From assembly GCA_947178125.1 (NCBI GenBank), contig CAMWXB010000025.1:1-50444 (forward strand): a stretch of 50,444 nt of DNA. The letters run 5' to 3'. Shown here one piece after another: positions 36,928 through 45,248 of the stretch; position 1 is the stretch's first letter; every line of letters begins with the position of its first letter. The position numbers and the translations under genes were made by a program. The notes under the pieces were generated by a model, which worked only from the letters and a program-made list of their open reading frames with translations, was not told the origin of the DNA and ran no database searches. This stretch comes from an uncultured Lachnospiraceae bacterium (GTDB lineage Bacteria > Bacillota > Clostridia > Lachnospirales > Lachnospiraceae).

Positions 36928-37605
36928 TTATGATCCCCATCCGCTCTGAACGGGCAGAATCATTTTTATCCGAAATCTTCCATCCTCTTTCGCTTCATCT
37001 ATCATTCCGCCGTATTTTTTCACGATTTTACGAACGCTTCTCATGCCGATTCCATGCTTTGCCCCGATGCGTCCTGTTTCGGTGTTTTTGTCCTGATTTT
37101 CGCTGTTCTTTTCACTATAACTGTTTTCCACCTGAATAATGATATGATGCCCTTCCCTTGACATCCTCATACTGAACAAAATCCCTTCCGGTTCCGCGGC
37201 CTGCTCCTCTGCTTCTATCGCATTATCCAGGACATTTCCAACAAGTGTGCACAAATCCATATCTTCAATGTCCTGAAGATACAGCGGCTCCGTTATATCA
37301 AACTCCAGTATGACCTCTTTTTCATCGGCATAGCTCTTCCTTTCTGTAAAAAGAGCATTTAATATCTTATGACTGCATATGATATTCTGTTCAATTCTAC
37401 TGAGTGACACTCTCAGGCCATCGATCAGATTGATAATCTCATCATTTGCTCCTTCTCCAGCCAGTGCAGCAATCGCTCTCATCGTATGTTTCAGATCGTG
37501 CAAGAACGTATCGTACTGTTCGTGCAGTTCTTCCAGCTCCTGATAATACTTTTCCTTCATTTTGACGCTCTCATCACGAGATAGAGATTTCGGCTTTTCC
37601 ATCAT
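36928..37605 (-). CDS. Soluble GHKL (AgrC-type) histidine kinase without membrane domain
   Basis: A 225-residue cytosolic protein. It has a coiled N-terminus, an H-box FLHDLKHTM (H36), an N-box LVGNVLDNAIEA and a G-box AKHGIGMRSVRKI, all in the AgrC/HATPase_c_5 style. AgrC proteins normally have six or seven membrane segments before this module; none are encoded here, and the frame does not continue upstream. It is divergent from agrB. It could be a decoy or phosphate sink for the LytTR regulators, or a remnant kinase. The strong terminator and ribosome binding site (GAAGGAG) suggest it is expressed. Confidence 0.82.
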   Translation of the reverse strand: MMEKPKSLSRDESVKMKEKYYQELEELHEQYDTFLHDLKHTMRAIAALAGEGANDEIINLIDGLRVSLSRIEQNIICSHKILNALFTERKSYADEKEVILEFDITEPLYLQDIEDMDLCTLVGNVLDNAIEAEEQAAEPEGILFSMRMSREGHHIIIQVENSYSEKNSENQDKNTETGRIGAKHGIGMRSVRKIVKKYGGMIDEAKEDGRFRIKMILPVQSGWGS

Positions 37606-37773
37606 TATGTAATCTTCTCCTTCGTAAACATAAACTCTTTCAACCGGACATGGACATACTATCCGCCAGTTTACTTTTATCTTTACGCAAAATCTGTCAA
37701 TAATGATTTTATTTTCCTAAATCGTACAATTTTAGCATCAAAACTCCCGCTTTTTTAACGGAAAGGAAAAATT

Positions 37774-37805
37774 TGTAAGATTTTCGGCATTAAATGTAGA
37801 ATTTT
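37774..37805 (+). promoter_or_regulatory. Candidate LytTR (AgrA-like) direct repeat upstream of agrB
   Basis: TGTAAGATTTT and TGTAGAATTTT lie 21 bp apart, two helical turns, as expected for LytTR-domain regulators that bind paired direct repeats. A weak promoter (TTAACC, 18-nt spacer, TACAAT) follows, ending about 45 nt before agrB, which fits activated transcription. Confidence 0.45.
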
Positions 37806-37897
37806 GTTAATTAAAGCGCCAAATTAACCGCTTTAGTATTTTTTGCTTACAATAAATTCATATTTACACAATAGATTCATAAAGGTTGGGGATACAA

Positions 37898-38494
37898 ATG
37901 CAATACATTTTAGATAAGATACAAAAAGAATATGGTTTCTCGGATTATCAGATTAAATTACTGCGTTTTTCTTTCACAGGGATTTTATATGATTTGAGCA
38001 AAACCTTGATTTTTGGAATTTATTTCTGCATCATTGGGAGATTTCCGGAATTTCTATTCGTCCTGGTTCCTCTCGTGCTGTTGCGGATACGGAGCGGCGG
38101 AATCCATTTCCGAAAGTACTGGACATGCTTTTTCTTTTCTTTTCTTTATTTTTGTCTGGCCATTCATATACTTCCTGAATTGGTCCCGATGCATCCGCTT
38201 GCGGTCTATCCGGTTCTTCTCGTATGTGCAGTCACGGATTATCTGGTCGGGCCAAATACGTTAAAGGAAAAGATTGTCGTGCGGGATGCTGTTATGAAGG
38301 ATGAGCAGAGTTCCAGAATTAAGAAAGCGAAAATCGAATGTTTTCAGGTAGTTCTTATTGTTGCAATTTTATGCTTTCTGTTCCCTGAGAATCGGTATTT
38401 AATCGTTAGCTTTTGGACTGTGGTGATTCATACGGTTCAATTAGTTATAACTAAAGTTATGAGGGAGGTGAAGTTTCATGAAGAGTTGGCTTAG
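37898..38494 (+). CDS. agrB: AgrB-type peptide-processing membrane endopeptidase
   Basis: A 198-residue protein with about six membrane segments and the AgrB active site RIRSGGIHFRKYWTC, where H70 and C77 match the catalytic His and Cys of AgrB. It cleaves the AgrD C-terminal tail and closes the peptide ring. I chose the ATG with GGGGA five bases upstream; an in-frame TTG lies four codons earlier. Its last codons overlap the start of agrD by 17 nt, so the two are co-translated. A LytTR-type direct repeat upstream suggests autoregulation. Confidence 0.9.
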   Translation: MQYILDKIQKEYGFSDYQIKLLRFSFTGILYDLSKTLIFGIYFCIIGRFPEFLFVLVPLVLLRIRSGGIHFRKYWTCFFFSFLYFCLAIHILPELVPMHPLAVYPVLLVCAVTDYLVGPNTLKEKIVVRDAVMKDEQSSRIKKAKIECFQVVLIVAILCFLFPENRYLIVSFWTVVIHTVQLVITKVMREVKFHEELA

Positions 38495-38606
38495 GAAAAA
38501 TATGTTTGCGATTTGTAGTTCTTGTGTTGCGTATTCTGTTTTTTATATAATCAGTTCACGCAGTTATTTCCTTTTCGGCGAACCGGAATTTCCAGTTGAA
38601 GAATAA
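38478..38606 (+). CDS. agrD: AgrD-type autoinducer peptide precursor, predicted Ser-based ring
   Basis: A 42-residue peptide starting inside the end of agrB, with GGGAGGTG nine bases upstream. The layout is AgrD-like: a basic, hydrophobic N-terminal helix (1-25), a core near SRSYFLF (27-33) and an acidic Pro-containing tail GEPEFPVEE (34-42). The tail aligns position by position with the S. aureus group I tail DEVEVPKEL. This places a five-residue ring at S29-F33, so the ring residue is Ser rather than Cys and a lactone is predicted. Two cysteines (C13, C16) lie in the leader helix and are too far from the tail. It is followed by a terminator. Confidence 0.82.
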   Translation: MKSWLRKNMFAICSSCVAYSVFYIISSRSYFLFGEPEFPVEE

Positions 38607-38612
38607 ATAACA

Positions 38613-38650
38613 GGCAGAAATTCTTCGTAGAATTTCTGCCTATTATTTAT
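38613..38650. terminator. Terminator after agrBD
   Basis: A perfect 11-bp stem (GGCAGAAATTC / GAATTTCTGCC) with loop TTCGTA is followed by a T-rich but interrupted tract (TATTATTT). It lies between the convergent agrD and AgrC-like genes and may work in both directions. Confidence 0.8.
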
Positions 38651-38687
38651 CACTTTTTTCATCCGAAGCTTCTTTAACAATTTTCTT

Positions 38688-40013
38688 TTATTTTAAAAGA
38701 ATGATTTCAAATGTCAAGTAATTCATATCATTACGCAATCTGTTGTAAACCATGATATTCCCTTTTCTATCTTGCACAAGACGCTTCAATTTTGATAATC
38801 CAATGCCCCTGTTTTGTCCTTTACTACTATATCCCGGTTCAAAGAAATGAGCCGTCATATCTTCTTCATAGCAAGGACTGGTATTCGCTACGATAAGTTC
38901 TATGCCATCTCCTGTTTCTCTGATGGAAAGATATATTTTCCTGGTAATTTCATCTTCACTCATATTATTTAATTCTTCTATAGCGTTATCTAATAAAATA
39001 CCTGCCATTTCCACTAATTCATATTCTGGAATAACCGTCTCAGTTTTCTCAATTCCAATTTTATATTCTATTGTAATGTTATAATTTTCTGCTTCTCGAA
39101 TCTTACTATATAGAAAACCGGCAATTAATGGATTCCCTGACGATAGAACCAACTTTGTTTTCTCATTTTGTTCTATAACATAACCACAATATTCTGTTTG
39201 TTTGATTTTCAATTCTTCAAAATCTTCCGCTGTATATATCATACTTAAAATAGCGCTAATATGATTTTTCATATCATGCTGTCTTTCTCTAACGAGCATG
39301 ATTAACTGGTCATAAGCATCATAATATAGCCTGTTCATTTCTAATTGTGCTTTCTTTTTCTCCACATCCATTCTTGATTTCTGCCACTCGTATATAACAA
39401 ATAGAAAGATTAACACAAAATAAACCATTTGAATATATACATCATTTAATATCATACCTTTATTAACGATTTGATAGAAGCTAATGCCCAATCCACAAAG
39501 GATTAGAACAGAAATGCTTACAATCAGTCTATTCCTTCTCATGAAAAAATCAGATAATTTCTTTAATTTTACCTTACGACTAAATACAAAAATAACCAAA
39601 AAGCACCCTATATTAATTACCAATTCATTCAATGTATTTATGGCATATATAACATCCACAATATCATATCCACATTGTATAGAGACCAAATAATATAAAT
39701 ACAATGGAAACAAAGCTAATAATTGCAAAACTATTATTATTGTCGCCGAAAGAAAACAATTTACTAATGTAATTTTTATACTTTCTCCATAATACAACAA
39801 CCCATATAAGAACATTGCAATATATCCCAAAGATCGAAAATATTCTGGAAATCCAAAATCATTTATACCCATCACAAAAAATAAATCTACAATAATAAAA
39901 GCAACTGCATGAATACTAATTCTTAACTTCTTTCCAAATAGTTCCGCTAAACAATAAATATATGTAAATAATTCCACAACCACTTTCAAATTACTAGCCA
40001 AATTGCTTTCCAT
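38688..40013 (-). CDS. AgrC-like membrane GHKL histidine kinase
   Basis: A 441-residue protein with about six membrane segments (to about residue 210), a coiled linker, the H-box RERQHDMKNH (H246), an N-box GILLDNAIEELN and a G-box GQNRGIGLSKLKRLV. This is the receptor kinase layout of AgrC, which senses cyclic autoinducer peptides. I chose the ATG whose codon lies inside the end of the LytTR gene, with GGGGGA upstream, which gives a 20-nt overlap and translational coupling. Codon use looks more AT-rich than the polysaccharide genes. It probably senses the agrD product made next door. Confidence 0.87.
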   Translation of the reverse strand: MESNLASNLKVVVELFTYIYCLAELFGKKLRISIHAVAFIIVDLFFVMGINDFGFPEYFRSLGYIAMFLYGLLYYGESIKITLVNCFLSATIIIVLQLLALFPLYLYYLVSIQCGYDIVDVIYAINTLNELVINIGCFLVIFVFSRKVKLKKLSDFFMRRNRLIVSISVLILCGLGISFYQIVNKGMILNDVYIQMVYFVLIFLFVIYEWQKSRMDVEKKKAQLEMNRLYYDAYDQLIMLVRERQHDMKNHISAILSMIYTAEDFEELKIKQTEYCGYVIEQNEKTKLVLSSGNPLIAGFLYSKIREAENYNITIEYKIGIEKTETVIPEYELVEMAGILLDNAIEELNNMSEDEITRKIYLSIRETGDGIELIVANTSPCYEEDMTAHFFEPGYSSKGQNRGIGLSKLKRLVQDRKGNIMVYNRLRNDMNYLTFEIILLK

Positions 40014-40731
40014 CCATAACATCCCCCAAAAACTTCTTTTTATATGAATTTCCAATCTCAATCTGCGTTTTCAGGCCCTTTAGGCGGATATAACGATTCA
40101 CGGTATCGATTCTGTCGATATAATCCCGATTGACGATATGGTAGCGACTGCATTGAATAAACCTGTCTGAGGCAAGTTCTTCAAGGATTTTTCTATTTGG
40201 CTTATAGGGCAGTTTCAAATTGCCGTTCGTACAGTAAACTGTCTGTCCGGCTCTGCTGTTTTCAATATAAAGAATTTCGGAGATTTCCTTTTTATAGAGA
40301 ATCCCGTCTTTACGAAAGAATACATTCTGCGGTTCGTTATGGACTACCGGGAACTCCAACGCTTCCAGGATAACGTTAGAAACCTTCTCTACATCATATG
40401 GCTTTTCCACATAATAATAACAATGAATGTCACTGTATGCGTGCAGCTCAGGGTCTTCCAACGCTGTGATGAAAATAATCGGCGTATATTTATATTTTTG
40501 CAAACTACGAATCTGCTCAGCGAGTTTCATCCCTGACACATCACCGGGATTAGAAGAATTCAGAATGATATCTAACATGAATAAATCAATATTGTACTTC
40601 ATTGCCAGAATGGCGGCCTCTTCCTGACTGGAAGCGGTCTTAACTTCTACACCAGTTCTAAGATTTCTTATAATTTTGACAAGCATCTCCATGCTTCTAA
40701 CATTATCTTCTACAATCAGAACTGTTTTCAT
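39994..40731 (-). CDS. LytTR-type response regulator (AgrA-like)
   Basis: A 245-residue regulator. The receiver domain (1-120) has VLIVEDN, the phospho-acceptor D54 in FMLDIIL, FITALED and the conserved Lys in VEKPYD. The LytTR DNA-binding domain (about 140-240) has LYIENSRAGQTVY and FIQCSRYHIVNRDYIDRI. It overlaps the AgrC-like gene by 20 nt, a typical kinase/regulator pair. The start is the ATG before KTVLIVED. It probably binds the paired repeats upstream of agrB; this is inferred. Confidence 0.9.
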   Translation of the reverse strand: MKTVLIVEDNVRSMEMLVKIIRNLRTGVEVKTASSQEEAAILAMKYNIDLFMLDIILNSSNPGDVSGMKLAEQIRSLQKYKYTPIIFITALEDPELHAYSDIHCYYYVEKPYDVEKVSNVILEALEFPVVHNEPQNVFFRKDGILYKKEISEILYIENSRAGQTVYCTNGNLKLPYKPNRKILEELASDRFIQCSRYHIVNRDYIDRIDTVNRYIRLKGLKTQIEIGNSYKKKFLGDVMDGKQFG

Positions 40732-40760
40732 CGTTGTGTTTCTCTTTCGTAAATCAGTAT

Positions 40761-41498
40761 TTAAAATTGGCGCAGGACCTTCCATGTCCTTCTCAATGTG
40801 ATCATGAGCGGATATTTGACACCGTTTTTCCGCAACGCCATATAACCCTCTTTAAAAGAAAGAAGGTAATTTCGAAGACCCGCGTTACTCGTCCCGCCGT
40901 AGAACATCAGAATCAATACTCTGGGTATATAAACAAGCCTGTTCTTCCTGTCCTTTAAAAAGCGTACCATAAATTCATAATCCGCTGCGAGACGGTAGGA
41001 AATATCATATTGACCATATTTTTCGTATATTTCCCGCTTCAGATATAAAGCAGGATGACCGGGCATCCACCCCTGCCGGATATCGCCCTGTCCCATATGC
41101 CAGCTCCGAACCGGCTTATCACCTTCCAAATATATCAAATCGGAATGTGCACCGACACAGTCCTCTCCGGCAGACTCAATCGCATCTACAAAAACGGCGA
41201 CAGCATCCTTTTCACTCAACCGGTCATTGCAAACGGCAATAATATCTCCTGTACTCATGCGATATGCCTTATTCATGGCATCATAAAGGCCTTTATCCGG
41301 TTCAGATATCCACTTCACTTCCAGTCCGCTGTTCTCTGCAAACTGCCGGATAAGTGTAAGGGTTCCGTCTGTCGAGCATCCGTCAACAATGATAACTTCT
41401 ATTGACGGGTAGGTCTGGCTCTGTATACTTTCCAATGTGATTGGCAGATTCAACATACAATTATAAGTTGTAAGCAATAAAGATACCTTGTACATCAT
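40761..41498 (-). CDS. GT2 (WcaA-like) glycosyltransferase
   Basis: A 245-residue cytosolic GT-A protein with LLLTTYNCMLNL, VIIVDGCSTDGT, SEPDKGLYDAMNKAY, ICNDRLSE-like (read as AVCNDRLSE) and MPGHPALYLK, then LAADYEFMVR. The pattern is that of colanic-acid WcaA/WcaE-type sugar transferases. It lies 29 nt upstream of the LytTR gene and 82 nt downstream of another regulator gene, all on the same strand. This is unusual for a biosynthetic gene and ties surface-sugar addition to the quorum locus. AGAGG lies four bases before the ATG. Confidence 0.9.
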   Translation of the reverse strand: MMYKVSLLLTTYNCMLNLPITLESIQSQTYPSIEVIIVDGCSTDGTLTLIRQFAENSGLEVKWISEPDKGLYDAMNKAYRMSTGDIIAVCNDRLSEKDAVAVFVDAIESAGEDCVGAHSDLIYLEGDKPVRSWHMGQGDIRQGWMPGHPALYLKREIYEKYGQYDISYRLAADYEFMVRFLKDRKNRLVYIPRVLILMFYGGTSNAGLRNYLLSFKEGYMALRKNGVKYPLMITLRRTWKVLRQF

Positions 41499-41580
41499 GA
41501 AACCTCTCATTATCAGCTTTTCTTTTCAAGACTCAATTTTACCTTATTTGAATACAACTTACAATTCCCTGTACGCTATT

Positions 41581-42315
41581 TTATATAATGTACTTCATAG
41601 CCGCTTCCGCGAATTTCTTTTCTCTGGCTCTGCTGACACTCAGGCACTTTCCATTTACAAGTTCCAGTTCACGGCTGTTCCATTTATGCAGATAATGACA
41701 GTTGACCAGATAACTGTTATGCGCAAACTCGAATCCATAAGCGAATAAATGCGGATACAACTCTCTGGGCTTTTCTTTCACTTTGACCGTACACAGTTCA
41801 CCAGAATTTTTATAATAGTAAATATAGCTTCCGCTCTTCGCAATTTCCAGATAAAGAATATCCTCTATGTGAAGCAGAATGGTCGTTTTGCCTTCCGTTA
41901 CTTTCAAACGGGATTTGATTCTCCGTCTATACATTTCTTCTACTGTTTCCAGCAAATCTCTCCGCAGTCTCCGTGGATATTCTTTTCTCATATAGCGGTA
42001 AGGACCGAGACGGAAATCTTCCGGAATCGGCGATGCTTTTCCTGTACAGAATACAAATATGCCATCTTTATTTTTATTCCTGTATTCATGCGCAATCTCT
42101 CTGCCGTTCTCTCCCGGAAATACCATGTCCAATATAAGCAGGTCATATCTGCTTACATTTGCACTCATCAATGCCGCCCCTGACGGAAAAACCGATATTT
42201 TAAACTCGCCCGGCTCCGCCTCACCTTCCAGAAGAATCTCTTTTATTTTTCCTATGCTATCCTTTTCATCATCGCATATCGCTATCCAGAATAATTCATC
42301 GCCTGTATATTCCAT
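41581..42315 (-). CDS. LytTR-type response regulator (second AgrA-like)
   Basis: A 244-residue regulator. The receiver domain has IAICDDEKDS, phospho-acceptor D63 in LILDMVFPGENG and a moderately conserved end (GPYRYMRKE). The LytTR domain (about 135-240) has LYLEIAKSGSYIYYY and FAHNSYLVNCHYLHKW. I chose the ATG nine bases after AGAGG rather than the one touching it. Its cognate kinase is not adjacent; the soluble GHKL kinase about 4 kb away or the AgrC-like kinase are candidates. Confidence 0.9.
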   Translation of the reverse strand: MEYTGDELFWIAICDDEKDSIGKIKEILLEGEAEPGEFKISVFPSGAALMSANVSRYDLLILDMVFPGENGREIAHEYRNKNKDGIFVFCTGKASPIPEDFRLGPYRYMRKEYPRRLRRDLLETVEEMYRRRIKSRLKVTEGKTTILLHIEDILYLEIAKSGSYIYYYKNSGELCTVKVKEKPRELYPHLFAYGFEFAHNSYLVNCHYLHKWNSRELELVNGKCLSVSRAREKKFAEAAMKYII

Positions 42316-42438
42316 TACTTTCATCCTCTTGCTATTAGCGCCGTCTTTTATATTCTACAACATCCATAATTGCAATCCCCTATTTACAACATAGTATTGT
42401 GGTTATTATCATTTTATTACCTTTTATAGGGTTTCATC

Positions 42439-42457
42439 AAACAACATTTTGTTGTTT
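42439..42457. promoter_or_regulatory. 19-bp palindrome, possible operator
   Basis: AAACAACA and TGTTGTTT flank a 3-nt centre with no mismatches. It lies between the divergent LytTR regulator and chemotaxis receptor genes. It is a candidate binding site for a dimeric regulator, though an AT-rich chance palindrome is possible. Confidence 0.4.
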
Positions 42458-42621
42458 TATAATCACTATAACAACGTACAAAATGATGTTTAAAATCCTA
42501 CCCGCTTTTTTGATTGAAGTCGTGTCAAAAATTCGTCCTGGTCTATATGCTTTTCGAAATTCAGATGCAATTTCTTTTTTGTGCATTCTGCATAGTTTTT
42601 ATCATTATTCAGCCGTTTTAG

Positions 42622-42649
42622 TTGCTTTTTCAACCAAAAGTGATATAAT
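42622..42649 (+). promoter_or_regulatory. Promoter of the chemotaxis receptor gene
   Basis: TTGCTT, a 16-nt spacer and a perfect TATAAT preceded by TGA (extended -10), about 125 nt before the start codon. Confidence 0.65.
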
Positions 42650-42773
42650 TTAATTACTTTAATCATTGTTTATTCCTAATGATATTGGAATTTGAACCTT
42701 GACATCAAAATATTGTTGTATTTAAGCTACTCCGAAGGAAATATATTGATAAAAAAGGAGAACAAAAATTTAT

Positions 42774-44462
42774 ATGATCGATAAAATCAAACAAATGAAA
42801 GTAGGAGACAAACTGAGATTCTGCCTTACACTGGTCGTACTCGTGGCAAGCATTTCAGGTATTCTGGGGCTGATCTTTCTTCTGGTCAACAATATCCAGT
42901 ACAGCAACGCCCTGATCAACAACGGATTTTCCCAGGGTGAGATCGGTATCTTCAGTACATACCTAAACAAAGAACCTTCTATTGTAAGGGAAATGATCCT
43001 TCTGGAGGATGATGCGGCGATTCAGGAGTCAATTTCTGAATTGAGAGAGGTACAGGCAATCACTAACGAAGCTGTTACGATAATGGTGCAGCATTGCAAG
43101 ACAGCCGAAGAGAAGGAATACATTCAGATCATCTCAGAGGTCCTGCCGGAATACCGTTCTATTTTCGCAGAAGTCGAAGATCTTGCGGTCGCCAATCAGA
43201 ATGAAGAAGCCTTGGAACTGCTCCTCACAGAGGGAAAACCTACTTTAAAGAAATTAACAGACGCAGTAGAAGGTTTGATCGATTTGAATGTGGATACAGG
43301 CAATGCCGTATCAGCGCGTTTACAGATTCAGACCTGTATCATTATCGGAATCATGGTGATCGTCATCGTCATTGCATCCACTATCGCGTCCAGATTGGCA
43401 AAACTGCTGGCCAGTCTGCTTTCAGAGCCAATCTCACATGTGCATGATGCCTCTCTGATGCTCGCCAAAGGCAATCTGGATATTGATATCGAGAAAATGT
43501 ATCCTGACGAAATCGGAGAAATGACGGAATCCTTTAAGAGCGCGACCACTATGATGAAACTGTACATCAATGAACTTGACAGGGGACTTGGCGAAATCTC
43601 AAATGGAAATTTCGATATTTCCACAGATGTTGATTTCAAGGGCGATTTTGTTACATTGAGCAACGCGCTTGAGCAGATCATTACTTCTTTGAGCGATACG
43701 CTTCAAAGGATCAACGAGTCCGCCGAATCGGTTTCGCTGGGCGCAAGCCAGATGGCAGAAAGCGCACAGACACTGGCAGAAGGTGCGACCGATCAGGCTG
43801 CTTCCGTCGAAGAATTAACGGCAACGATTCAGAATATCACGGATGCCGTAGTCAATACCTCGGATAAGGCGAACAAGTCCCATGCAGATGCGAAAGAATT
43901 CGCAGTAGAAGCCGGCAGAAGCAATGAAGACATCCGGGAATTAACAAAGGCAATGCAGCGCATTAATGATACCTCAAAAGAAATCGCAAACATCATTGCT
44001 GAAATTGAGGATATTGCTTCCCAGACAAATCTCCTTTCCTTAAACGCTTCTATTGAAGCTGCAAGGGCCGGTGAAGCCGGAAGAGGATTTGCTGTCGTCG
44101 CGGACCAGATTGGGAAACTGGCCGCCGACAGTGCAACAGCAGCAGTTAATACAAGAAAACTGATTGAAAATTCCATTCATGAGATTGAAATTGGAAATGA
44201 AATTACTGAGAAAACTACTACAGCAATCGCAAGCGTTATTGACGGCATAAAGATGCTGGCACAATCCACGAAGGAAATCAGCGATCTCTCCGAAACACAG
44301 GCCGATTCCATGAAACAGCTGGAAGAAGGCGTAGAGCAGATTGCAGAGGTCATACAGAACAACTCGGCAGCCGCACAGGAAACCTCTGCTACCAGCGAAG
44401 AATTATCCGCACAGGCATCTACACTAGAAGAACTCGTTAATCAGTTTAAATTAAAATCATGA
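42774..44462 (+). CDS. Methyl-accepting chemotaxis protein
   Basis: A 562-residue receptor. Membrane segments lie at about 16-38 and 188-205, with a helical-bundle-type sensor domain of about 150 residues between them. A HAMP domain (about 206-258) and a long cytoplasmic coiled coil follow. The signalling tip is [20 protein letters not shown] then [16 protein letters not shown], which contacts CheA and CheW. It is monocistronic with its own promoter and terminator, and no chemotaxis operon is nearby. The ligand is unknown. GGAG lies about 14 nt before the ATG. Confidence 0.96.
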   Translation: MIDKIKQMKVGDKLRFCLTLVVLVASISGILGLIFLLVNNIQYSNALINNGFSQGEIGIFSTYLNKEPSIVREMILLEDDAAIQESISELREVQAITNEAVTIMVQHCKTAEEKEYIQIISEVLPEYRSIFAEVEDLAVANQNEEALELLLTEGKPTLKKLTDAVEGLIDLNVDTGNAVSARLQIQTCIIIGIMVIVIVIASTIASRLAKLLASLLSEPISHVHDASLMLAKGNLDIDIEKMYPDEIGEMTESFKSATTMMKLYINELDRGLGEISNGNFDISTDVDFKGDFVTLSNALEQIITSLSDTLQRINESAESVSLGASQMAESAQTLAEGATDQAASVEELTATIQNITDAVVNTSDKANKSHADAKEFAVEAGRSNEDIRELTKAMQRINDTSKEIANIIAEIEDIASQTNLLSLNASIEAARAGEAGRGFAVVADQIGKLAADSATAAVNTRKLIENSIHEIEIGNEITEKTTTAIASVIDGIKMLAQSTKEISDLSETQADSMKQLEEGVEQIAEVIQNNSAAAQETSATSEELSAQASTLEELVNQFKLKS

Positions 44463-44543
44463 AACGAAATGCAGATGACAGAAGTGCATTAGGCTAAACG
44501 GTGATAAGTAGGAAAAAGAGACAGCTTATTAAAACAACGATAT

Positions 44544-44586
44544 AAACCGGGAAACGATTATTTTGATTCATTGTTTCCCGGTTTTT
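44544..44586 (+). terminator. Terminator after the chemotaxis receptor gene
   Basis: A perfect 12-bp stem (AAACCGGGAAAC / GTTTCCCGGTTT) with a 17-nt AT-rich loop runs into TTTTT. It also ends just before the stop codon side of the convergent Tag gene. Confidence 0.88.
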
Positions 44587-44601
44587 ACTATCCGCAGAAA
44601 G

Positions 44602-45171
44602 CTATCGACACAGGAAGCAGTTTTTTTCATGGGAATAGATAACGCCGACCGCCTGCAGATAAGCATAAATGATCGTTGTTCCCACGAATTTCATACCACG
44701 CTTTTTCAAGTCCTTCGATATTGTATCGGAAAGCGCCGAACTCGTCATTCCCGTTTCATAAATGACTTTCCCGCCGCTAAAGTGCCACAGATAATTGGAA
44801 AATCCCTGATACTCCTTCTGGATTTCCCGAAATACTTTCGCATTGCCGACTGCGGCCTGTATTTTCAGCCTGTTGCGGATAATACCGGGATTTTCACGCA
44901 GTTTTTCCATATATTCTTCATCGTACGCACAGACTTTTTCCAAGTCAAAATCATCAAAAGCCTTTCGGAACGCTTCCTGCTTATTCAGCACGCATTCCCA
45001 GGAAAGTCCCGCCTGAAAACATTCCAGTATCAGCATTTCGAACAGTTTATGGTCATCGTGTACGGGAACGCCCCACTCTTCGTCATGATAGCGTATGTAC
45101 CGTGCATTTTTCGGATTCGCCCAAAAGCACCTTGTTTTTCCGTCCGTCCATTCCATATTCGTATTGTCCAT
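44602..45171 (-). CDS. tag: DNA-3-methyladenine glycosylase I
   Basis: A 189-residue helix-hairpin-helix enzyme with the Tag N-terminus RCFWANPKNARYIRYHDEEWG, then FEMLILECFQAGLSWECVL, and the C-terminal zinc residues in SHEKNCFLC. It removes 3-methyladenine from alkylated DNA. AAAGGA precedes the chosen ATG by about 10 nt; the upstream extension has no start signal. It follows the helicase-nuclease gene by 77 nt on the same strand and may be the last gene of a repair operon. Confidence 0.95.
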   Translation of the reverse strand: MDNTNMEWTDGKTRCFWANPKNARYIRYHDEEWGVPVHDDHKLFEMLILECFQAGLSWECVLNKQEAFRKAFDDFDLEKVCAYDEEYMEKLRENPGIIRNRLKIQAAVGNAKVFREIQKEYQGFSNYLWHFSGGKVIYETGMTSSALSDTISKDLKKRGMKFVGTTIIYAYLQAVGVIYSHEKNCFLCR

Positions 45172-45248
45172 AGGTAAAATTCCTTTCCATATTCTAAAAA
45201 TCGGATGCCCGCGCATTTTCAGCAAATGTTCCGGGCCGCTATAAATAC

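Larger units (their letters stand above)
42316..42773. other. AT-rich gene-free gap with palindrome and repeated ACAACAT
   Basis: I find no credible gene in this gap; an open frame in its middle lacks a ribosome binding site and has unlikely composition. It contains ACAACAT three times (42357, 42386, 42441), the last within a palindrome, and a promoter for the chemotaxis receptor at its right end. The leader of the receptor transcript would be about 120 nt. Confidence 0.6.

Noticed and set aside
42399..42653. 84-codon plus-strand frame in the AT-rich gap
   Set aside because: It has no ribosome binding site, resembles translated AT-rich noncoding DNA, and overlaps the receptor promoter.
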